Source of the DNA: Cytophagales bacterium
GTDB taxonomy: Bacteria; Bacteroidota; Bacteroidia; Cytophagales; Cyclobacteriaceae
DNA: 20,305 nucleotides
Direction of reading: 5' to 3'
NCBI GenBank assembly: GCA_003500135.1
Contig: DNTA01000136.1
Coordinates: forward strand, 1 to 20,305
Under the pieces are notes generated by a model. That model was not told the DNA's origin, did not search any database, and was given only the letters and a program-made list of their open reading frames with translations. The translations under genes and the position numbers were made by a program. Positions within the stretch are counted from its first letter, which is position 1. Every line of letters starts with the position of its first letter. Below are positions 14,309 to 20,305 of this stretch, piece after piece.

Positions 14309-17300
14309 ATGAGTACGACAAAGATTGCCCCTTACAAACCAAAAAATCATATCCGCATTGTAACTGCCGCATCCTTGTTCGATGGTCATGACGCCGCCAT
14401 AAACATTATGAGGCGTATCATACAGGGTACTGGCGTGGAGGTAATTCACTTGGGCCATAACCGTTCGGTACAAGAGATCGTGAACTGTGCTATCCAGGAA
14501 GATGCCCAGGCCATCGCAATCACATCTTATCAGGGGGGCCATGTCGAATATTTAAAATACATGTTCGACCTGCTCCGTGAAAAAGGTGTCGGTCATATTA
14601 AAATTTTTGCAGGAGGTGGAGGCACTATCCTACCGGAAGAAATCGAGGAGCTTCACGAATATGGCATCAACCGAATATTTTCTCCCGATGACGGACGCAA
14701 ACTTGGCCTGCAGGGCATGATCAATATGTTGGTAGAAATGAGTGATTTTGCCCTGGGCGACCGGCTAAACGGTGAACAAAAAGAACTTAACCCTCAAAAT
14801 CATAAAGCCATAGCCAGATTAATAACAGCGGCAGAAAATGACCCTGATAAGTTTTCCGAATGGTTTAAAAAAGAGGCGCCTGCTAATATTCCGGTGTTGG
14901 GTATCACAGGAACAGGTGGTGCAGGAAAGTCGAGCCTGGTAGATGAGTTTGTAAGACGGTACATTGCTGATTTTGAAGATAAAACCATAGCTGTGATTTC
15001 AGTAGATCCATCCAAAAGAAAAACAGGTGGAGCGCTTTTAGGTGACCGCATCAGGATGAACAGCATTGATCACCCACGTGTTTATATGCGTTCCCTGGCC
15101 ACGCGACAAGCTAATCTGGCGCTATCGAGGCATATAAAAGAAGTGATCTCTATTGTGAAATCGACAGGCTTTGATCTGGTCATACTGGAAACTTCCGGCA
15201 TTGGCCAGTCCGATACAGAGATCATGGATCATTCAGACGTTTCACTGTATGTAATGACCCCGGAATATGGCGCTGCAACGCAACTCGAAAAGATCGACAT
15301 GATCGATTTTGCTGATTTTATTGCACTCAACAAATTCGATAAGCGTGGCGCCCTGGATGCATTGAGGGATGTTAAGAAGCAATATCAACGCAGCCGGCAA
15401 TTGTGGGATGCCACAGAAGACCAGATTCCTGTTTTTGGTACCATGGCCTCACAGTTCAATGATCCGGGTATGAACCGCCTCTACAAAAAGGTGATAGAAC
15501 ATATCAATGAATTCAGCAAGGGAACTTTTCCTTCCAAAGCGATTGACGAAGATAAAGAGCCGGAAAAAACCCACATCATTCCTCCAAAACGCGTGCGGTA
15601 CCTATCGGAAATCACTGACACTATTAGAAATTTCAATGATTGGACGGAGAAACAGGCTCAACTGGCCGATGACCTGTATGCCATCTCCCGCACTATTGAA
15701 CAGTCTAATGACGAAGGGGTTCGGGAGGCCCTCCAGGCACAATATGATAATTTAGCTCTCGAACTTGATCCCAAAAACAAATTGATCCTTGACAATTGGA
15801 AAGAAAAGAAGCAGGCTTATGCACAAGATGAATTCACCTATCAGGTGAGAGGTAAGGAGATAAAAACCCAAAATTTTCACGAGTCTTTATCCCACTCAAA
15901 AATCCCGGTTATATCGCTTCCCAAATACAGAAGTTGGGGCGATATACTGAAGTGGTCCCTTCAGGAAAATGTGCCAGGTGATTTTCCTTACACTGCTGGG
16001 GTGTTCCCATTTAAAAGAAAAGGTGAAGATCCGACACGTATGTTTGCCGGCGAAGGCGGACCCGAAAGAACCAACAAACGATTCCACTACTTATCTAAAG
16101 ATACACCGGCCACACGGTTGTCCACTGCATTTGATTCCGTAACATTATATGGGGAAGACCCGGATCATCGGCCTGATATTTATGGAAAGGTGGGGAATTC
16201 AGGAGTGAGCATTTCATGCCTCGACGATGCCAAAAAGCTTTATTCCGGATTTGATCTATGTGACCCGACCACTTCCGTTTCTATGACCATTAATGGCCCG
16301 GCAGCCACCATATGTGCATTCTTTATGAATGCTGCCATCGATCAGCAATGCGAAAAATATATCCAAGAAAACGGCCTGGAAGATAAAGTAGAGGCAAAGC
16401 TAAAAACCAAATATGAGAATAAAGGCCTTCCCCGCCCAACTTACCATGGCCAACTGCCTGAGGGAAACATCGGTCTTGGCCTAATGTTGCTTGGAATAAC
16501 GGGCGATGAAGTTTTACCGAAAGATGTTTATGAAAAGATAAAGGCTGAAACGCTATCAGTGGTACGAGGTACAGTTCAGGCAGATATTTTAAAAGAAGAT
16601 CAGGCACAAAATACCTGTATATTCTCCACAGAGTTTTCTTTACGTTTAATGGGTGATGTACAGCAGTATTTCATCGATCGCAAAGTTCGCAATTTCTATT
16701 CGGTCTCAATTTCCGGTTATCACATTGCCGAGGCCGGGGCAAACCCGATCACGCAACTTGCTTTTACGCTGGCCAATGGTTTCACCTATGTAGAATACTA
16801 CTTGTCACGCGGTATGCACATTGCTGAGTTTGCACCTAACCTGTCCTTTTTCTTTTCCAATGGTGTAGATCCCGAATATGCAGTTATCGGTCGGGTAGCA
16901 AGAAGGATATGGGCAAAGGCCATGAAGCTGAAATACGGAGGAAATGAGAGATCGCAGAAGTTGAAATACCACATTCAGACGTCGGGAAGGTCGCTCCATG
17001 CCCAGGAAATTGACTTCAACGATATTCGAACTACGTTGCAGGCCCTTTACGCGATTTACGATAATTGCAATTCACTTCACACCAATGCTTACGACGAAGC
17101 CATCACAACACCAACGGAGGAGTCGGTTCGGCGGGCCATGGCCATTCAGCTAATAATTAATAAAGAACTGGGGCTGGCAAAGAATGAAAACCCCATGCAG
17201 GGTTCATTTATTATTGAAGAGCTTACAGACCTGGTGGAAGAGGCTGTTATGGCCGAATTTGATCGAATAACAGAAAGGGGAGGTGTTCTAGGTGCAATGG

Positions 17301-17665
17301 AAACCATGTACCAGCGATCGAAAATACAGGAAGAAAGCCTCTATTATGAAACTTTGAAGCACACCGGGCAATTGCCAATAGTTGGTGTGAACACTTTCCT
17401 GTCTTCGAAGGGTTCTCCGACTACTATTCCCGGGGAAGTGATCCGTGCGACAAAAGAAGAAAAGGAGATGCAAATTGATACCATAAAGGATTTACATCAG
17501 ACATATGAAAAAGAAGGTTCTTCAGAGCTAAAGGGGCTTCAGGAGGTAGCCATTACAAATGACAATCTTTTTGCGAAATTAATGGAAGCCACCAAAAAGT
17601 GCTCGCTCGGTCAAATTACCCATGCACTTTATGAAGTTGGAGGACAATACAGAAGAAACATGTAA
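14309..17665 (+). CDS. icmF: Fused isobutyryl-CoA mutase, IcmF
   Basis: An adenosylcobalamin-dependent acyl-CoA mutase in one 1118-residue chain, interconverting isobutyryl-CoA and n-butyryl-CoA (some IcmF also act on isovaleryl/pivalyl-CoA). Order of domains: B12-binding domain at about 14-145, with axial ligand H27 in FDGHDAA and SYQGGHVEY; a MeaB-like G-protein chaperone at about 195-400, with P-loop G201-TGGAGKS208, ETSGIGQSD at 294 and NKFD at 341-344; a linker; and the TIM-barrel substrate domain from about 540. Substrate-site residues favour isobutyryl- over methylmalonyl-CoA: the FPF stretch at 566-568 replaces the methylmalonyl-CoA mutase Tyr region, and Q767 in [10 protein letters not shown] stands where that mutase has the carboxylate-binding Arg. 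The gene has a probable own promoter and a hairpin behind it. It sits between thrC and thrAB on the opposite strand. Confidence 0.95.
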   Translation: MSTTKIAPYKPKNHIRIVTAASLFDGHDAAINIMRRIIQGTGVEVIHLGHNRSVQEIVNCAIQEDAQAIAITSYQGGHVEYLKYMFDLLREKGVGHIKIFAGGGGTILPEEIEELHEYGINRIFSPDDGRKLGLQGMINMLVEMSDFALGDRLNGEQKELNPQNHKAIARLITAAENDPDKFSEWFKKEAPANIPVLGITGTGGAGKSSLVDEFVRRYIADFEDKTIAVISVDPSKRKTGGALLGDRIRMNSIDHPRVYMRSLATRQANLALSRHIKEVISIVKSTGFDLVILETSGIGQSDTEIMDHSDVSLYVMTPEYGAATQLEKIDMIDFADFIALNKFDKRGALDALRDVKKQYQRSRQLWDATEDQIPVFGTMASQFNDPGMNRLYKKVIEHINEFSKGTFPSKAIDEDKEPEKTHIIPPKRVRYLSEITDTIRNFNDWTEKQAQLADDLYAISRTIEQSNDEGVREALQAQYDNLALELDPKNKLILDNWKEKKQAYAQDEFTYQVRGKEIKTQNFHESLSHSKIPVISLPKYRSWGDILKWSLQENVPGDFPYTAGVFPFKRKGEDPTRMFAGEGGPERTNKRFHYLSKDTPATRLSTAFDSVTLYGEDPDHRPDIYGKVGNSGVSISCLDDAKKLYSGFDLCDPTTSVSMTINGPAATICAFFMNAAIDQQCEKYIQENGLEDKVEAKLKTKYENKGLPRPTYHGQLPEGNIGLGLMLLGITGDEVLPKDVYEKIKAETLSVVRGTVQADILKEDQAQNTCIFSTEFSLRLMGDVQQYFIDRKVRNFYSVSISGYHIAEAGANPITQLAFTLANGFTYVEYYLSRGMHIAEFAPNLSFFFSNGVDPEYAVIGRVARRIWAKAMKLKYGGNERSQKLKYHIQTSGRSLHAQEIDFNDIRTTLQALYAIYDNCNSLHTNAYDEAITTPTEESVRRAMAIQLIINKELGLAKNENPMQGSFIIEELTDLVEEAVMAEFDRITERGGVLGAMETMYQRSKIQEESLYYETLKHTGQLPIVGVNTFLSSKGSPTTIPGEVIRATKEEKEMQIDTIKDLHQTYEKEGSSELKGLQEVAITNDNLFAKLMEATKKCSLGQITHALYEVGGQYRRNM

Positions 17666-17675
17666 TAATAGAAAT

Positions 17676-17701
17676 GCCGTTGCAAGGATATTTGCAACGG
17701 C
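17676..17701. terminator. Perfect 10-bp hairpin between convergent genes
   Basis: GCCGTTGCAA (17676-17685) and TTGCAACGGC (17692-17701) form a perfect 10-base stem around a GGATAT loop. It begins 10 bases after the icmF stop. The tails are only moderately T-rich (TATCTCTGATTTTA on the plus strand, ATTTCTATTATT on the minus strand), so it could act as a weak two-way terminator between icmF and the thrA-thrB-small-ORF run, or as a 3'-end stabiliser. Confidence 0.65.
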
Positions 17702-17760
17702 TATCTCTGATTTTATGAATGTTTCTACTTAATTCCAGTTAATTAAGAAGGACGAAGATT

Positions 17761-17946
17761 TTATTTCTGAATGGCCTCCGATTTCCAAAAAGCCAGCCCA
17801 AAGAGCGCAAATACTATCGAAAGGCCACAGAATAAACCGGCAAGAAAATTTACAGCAGCGTGTTCGCCACCAACTTTACAAAACACCATACCGATGGCAA
17901 GACATAGCATCCCGATTGGAAGTAAATATTTGTATTGTTTTTTCAT
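17761..17946 (-). CDS. Small two-helix membrane protein, unknown
   Basis: A 61-residue protein with a basic N-terminus (MKKQYKYL), then two hydrophobic helices at about residues 7-23 and 31-53 with a short linker (KVGGEHAAVN), and a charged tail ending KSEAIQK. The topology is probably a hairpin in the inner membrane. I do not recognise the family. I start it at the ATG at 17946, preceded by a G-rich run (AGGGGG), rather than eight codons earlier, because the extra residues MAPLKQGD read through that ribosome binding site. It lies 106 bases downstream of thrB on the same strand, and one arm of a 9-base inverted repeat overlaps its ribosome binding site. Confidence 0.6.
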   Translation of the reverse strand: MKKQYKYLLPIGMLCLAIGMVFCKVGGEHAAVNFLAGLFCGLSIVFALFGLAFWKSEAIQK

Positions 17947-17950
17947 ATCC

Positions 17951-18029
17951 CCCTGTTTTAATGGCGCCAATAGGCAACAATAACGAATCCAATTGAGAAT
18001 TAATTCAAAAAGGACGATGCAAAACAGGG
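17951..18029 (-). repeat. Inverted repeat flanking thrB-downstream gap
   Basis: On the minus strand CCCTGTTTT (18029-18021) and AAAACAGGG (17959-17951) are perfect 9-base complements, 61 bases apart. The second arm runs into the G-run used as ribosome binding site by the small membrane protein, so a folded message would hide that site. The space between the arms contains no gene. Function is inference. Confidence 0.6.
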
Positions 18030-18052
18030 TTTAACAAAAAGTTAATGTGCTG

Positions 18053-18985
18053 TTAATCAAGTACTCTGGGGCCTTCCTGGTTGATCGGAGAGATGAAAAG
18101 GTCGCAATCTACCCCTATCTTTTCAAATTGCTTTTTCATGGCATCACCAGCTTTTTTAGCCCGGTCAGGTCCTTCTGCCAGCGCAAAAATGGAAGGGCCC
18201 GACCCGGATATTCCGGCCCCGAGGGCGCCATTATCCATTGCGGCAGCCTTAACATTATCATAGCCTGGTATTAAAATGGCCCTTATGGGTTCAACGATAT
18301 GATCCTGCAAGGACCTACCAATCAGGTCGTAGTCTTTTAAAAGCAGACCAGCCACCAGTCCGCCCAGGTTACCTGATTGTGTTACGGAATCGCTAAACCG
18401 GATTTCCTTTTTCAGGATTTCCCTGGCATCTTTGGTTTTAACTTCAAGGTGAGGATGGACAATAGCAGTAAAAAGGTTATCCGGACTTTTTAGCCGCACA
18501 ATATCTAGTGGATTATAACTTCTGATCAAAACAAATCCACCAAAGAGGGCAGGCGCTACATTATCTGCATGACCTGTTCCGCAAGCTGCCTTTTCACCTT
18601 CCATGGCAAAAGGCAATAAGGCATCGACTGGTTTTGGATAATCTGCCAGGATATTGATGGCATAAATGGCGGCTACAGCACTGGCAGCGCTGCTACCTAA
18701 TCCACTGCCAAGTGGCATATTCTTTTTCAACCATATGTCTACACCAAAGTCCAGTTCCATTTTCTTTAAATAGTGTTGAATAACAACACTGCAGGTATTG
18801 GCTTCAATATCGCGGGGTAGCTGGCCATTATCGCCTTCAATTTCCACAATCCTGATTTTGCCCCGATCGTTTTTTTTGAGTAAAACTTCATCTCCGGGTT
18901 CATTTACCGCAAAACCCAACACATCAAAACCACATGAAACATTGGCAACAGTAGCAGGGGCGAATACGCGAATAGAGTTTGGCAT
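18053..18985 (-). CDS. thrB: Homoserine kinase
   Basis: A GHMP kinase of 310 residues that phosphorylates homoserine with ATP, the step before threonine synthase. The N-terminus SIRVFAPATVANVSCGFDVL carries the family's homoserine-binding start. The ATP loop PLGSGLGSSAAS lies at 91-102, GTGHADNVAPALFGGFV follows, and ISGSGPSIFAL is the C-terminal GHMP motif. It lies 11 bases behind thrA and is surely read from the same message. It is cytosolic. Behind it lie a 106-base gap with an inverted repeat and a small membrane protein, whereas thrC, the expected next gene, sits 4 kb further on beyond icmF. Confidence 0.97.
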   Translation of the reverse strand: MPNSIRVFAPATVANVSCGFDVLGFAVNEPGDEVLLKKNDRGKIRIVEIEGDNGQLPRDIEANTCSVVIQHYLKKMELDFGVDIWLKKNMPLGSGLGSSAASAVAAIYAINILADYPKPVDALLPFAMEGEKAACGTGHADNVAPALFGGFVLIRSYNPLDIVRLKSPDNLFTAIVHPHLEVKTKDAREILKKEIRFSDSVTQSGNLGGLVAGLLLKDYDLIGRSLQDHIVEPIRAILIPGYDNVKAAAMDNGALGAGISGSGPSIFALAEGPDRAKKAGDAMKKQFEKIGVDCDLFISPINQEGPRVLD

Positions 18986-18996
18986 TTCTTTAGTGT

Positions 18997-20305
18997 TTAA
19001 CCTAAAAAGTGACTTAGACTAACAATCTCGGCAAATACACCGGCTGCCGTTACTTCTGCCCCGGCACCGGGCCCTTTTACGACAAGGGGCCTTTCCAAAT
19101 ATCTGCTGGTGGTAATAGAGATCATATTGTCGCTGCCCGAAAGTGCATAGAAAGGATTTTCAAGATCAACAGCTTCAAGCACAATCCTTGCTTTACCATT
19201 TTCCATTTTTGCGATAAATCGAAGTCTTTTTCCCTCATTTTCGGCTTTTTCAAGCAGTTTATCGAAGTGGTCATTCTCCTTTTCCAATTCTTCGAAAAAT
19301 GCATCTATTGATTCCGCCTTCATGCAGGTATCAGGAAGTAGCATTTCAATATCGATTTCTGAAAGCTCGATTTTATAACCTGCTTCACGGGTAAGGATCA
19401 GGATTTTACGGGCCATATCCATGCCATTAAGGTCATCTCTGGGATCGGGCTCCGTAAAACCACGCTCCTGAGCGCCTTTCACTATATCGGAAAATCGCGT
19501 TCCCTTTTGGAAATTATTAAATATATAGCTTAAGGTACCGGATAGAACGCCCTCTATCTTCAGGATTTTATCACCACTATTCAGCAGGTCGCGCAGTGTA
19601 TTGATTACCGGTAGGCCTGCACCTACATTCGTTTCGAATAAAAATTTAATACCATTTCTTACAGCCGTATCCTTCAAAGTTCGATACAAATCATATTCGC
19701 CCGAACTGGCCAGCTTATTTGGGGTGGCAATGCTAATCCGGCGATCCAGAATTTCTTTATAAAAACCTACTACATGATCGCTTGAGGTGCAATCGAGGAA
19801 GACCGAATTAGATAAGTTTAAAGCTTTCATCTGTTTTACAAAACCTGCCATATCAGCCTTCTGCTCGCTACTGTCCAGAATGTTCTTCCACTGATCAATG
19901 TCCAGACCGTCCGTGCTGAAAGCCATTTTTCTTGAGTTGGATAAACCGGTTATATTGATCTTAAGGGCTTGTTCTTCCTTAAGCGACGTATTGTGCTCCG
20001 ATATTTGTTTGAGTAATGTACCTCCGATAAGTCCGGTCCCGACCAAAAATACATTGAGGGTTTTAATATCGGAAAGGAAAAACACCTCGTGAAGGGTATT
20101 GAGCGTTTTGGCAAGGTCGTATTGGTGAATGACCACAGATACATTCAACTCGGAAGATCCCTGAGCAATAGCTGAAATGTTAATTCCGTTTTTGCCAAAT
20201 GCTTCGAACATTTTTCCGGCGATACCAGGGGTATTTCGCATGTTCTCCCCAATGATCGCTACAATACTCAGGTCGTTTTCAATTACCACACGGTCGATCT
20301 TACCC
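18997..20305 (-). CDS. thrA: Bifunctional aspartokinase/homoserine dehydrogenase, 3' part
   Basis: The visible 435 residues are the C-terminal half of the fused enzyme that starts and branches the aspartate pathway towards threonine. The frame is open to the right edge of the window (upstream codons give KIDRVVIENDLSI), so the GTG at 20289 is internal and the kinase domain lies outside. Seen here: an ACT regulatory domain (VAIIGENMRNTPGIAGKMF and INISAIAQGSSELNVSVVI), which in relatives binds threonine for feedback inhibition; the NAD(P) loop VFLVGTGLIGGTLL; and dehydrogenase motifs ATPNKLASS, TNVGAGLPVINTL, GVLSGTLSYIFN and EPDPRDDLNGMDMARK. It is the first known gene of the thrA-thrB message and lies 11 bases before thrB. 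Confidence 0.96.
   Translation of the reverse strand, partial: GKIDRVVIENDLSIVAIIGENMRNTPGIAGKMFEAFGKNGINISAIAQGSSELNVSVVIHQYDLAKTLNTLHEVFFLSDIKTLNVFLVGTGLIGGTLLKQISEHNTSLKEEQALKINITGLSNSRKMAFSTDGLDIDQWKNILDSSEQKADMAGFVKQMKALNLSNSVFLDCTSSDHVVGFYKEILDRRISIATPNKLASSGEYDLYRTLKDTAVRNGIKFLFETNVGAGLPVINTLRDLLNSGDKILKIEGVLSGTLSYIFNNFQKGTRFSDIVKGAQERGFTEPDPRDDLNGMDMARKILILTREAGYKIELSEIDIEMLLPDTCMKAESIDAFFEELEKENDHFDKLLEKAENEGKRLRFIAKMENGKARIVLEAVDLENPFYALSGSDNMISITTSRYLERPLVVKGPGAGAEVTAAGVFAEIVSLSHFLG

Noticed and set aside
14309..17665. icmF as methylmalonyl-CoA mutase
   Set aside because: The order of domains (B12-binding, G-protein, mutase in one chain) and the Gln at 767 in place of the carboxylate-binding Arg fit IcmF, not methylmalonyl-CoA mutase.

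Overview
The window looks like ordinary chromosome from a member of the Bacteroidota, most likely a Cytophagales-type marine or soil bacterium (inference). The support is: a fabI promoter matching the Bacteroidota consensus TTTG-N17-TAnnTTTG; a queuine tRNA-ribosyltransferase that lacks the zinc cysteines, as I recall for this phylum; a fused aspartokinase/homoserine dehydrogenase; DUF4114 and DUF2807 secreted proteins; and Cys-type lipoprotein signals. Base composition is moderately AT-rich throughout, and I see no insertion sequence, phage gene, CRISPR array, rRNA or tRNA.

Layout. Positions 1-840 hold the 3' part of an unknown exported protein whose start lies left of the window. Positions 841-2299 are a decayed area: a palindromic intergenic stretch, then a DUF4114 secreted-protein gene on the minus strand broken by at least two stop codons and two frameshifts. 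A minus-strand HD-domain hydrolase (2300-2905) diverges from a plus-strand run of a SdiA-regulated-like lipoprotein, a PhzF-family protein, fabI (with its own promoter) and ispE. The ispE start codon directly abuts a terminator-like hairpin. Convergent to ispE is a minus-strand operon, tgt - lptF/lptG-type permease - EamA transporter. Divergent from tgt is a plus-strand operon of a membrane glycosyltransferase, an ECF-type sigma factor (TTG start overlapping the upstream stop) and rsmG.

The right half is built around threonine biosynthesis. On the minus strand lie thrA (5' end outside the window), thrB, a small membrane protein, and further on thrC followed by a DUF2807 lipoprotein. Between the thrB side and thrC sits icmF on the opposite strand, a 1118-residue fused adenosylcobalamin-dependent acyl-CoA mutase with its own G-protein chaperone domain. 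The threonine genes are therefore split by a B12 enzyme of branched-chain acyl-CoA metabolism.

Most of the content is conserved housekeeping: fatty acid and isoprenoid synthesis, tRNA queuosine, 16S rRNA methylation, lipopolysaccharide transport and threonine synthesis. I do not see a clear novel defence or metabolic system. The points most worth a second look are the inverted repeat next to the ribosome binding site of the small membrane protein after thrB, the hairpin touching the ispE start codon, the zinc-less Tgt, the split thr cluster, and the orphan sigma factor between a glycosyltransferase and rsmG.
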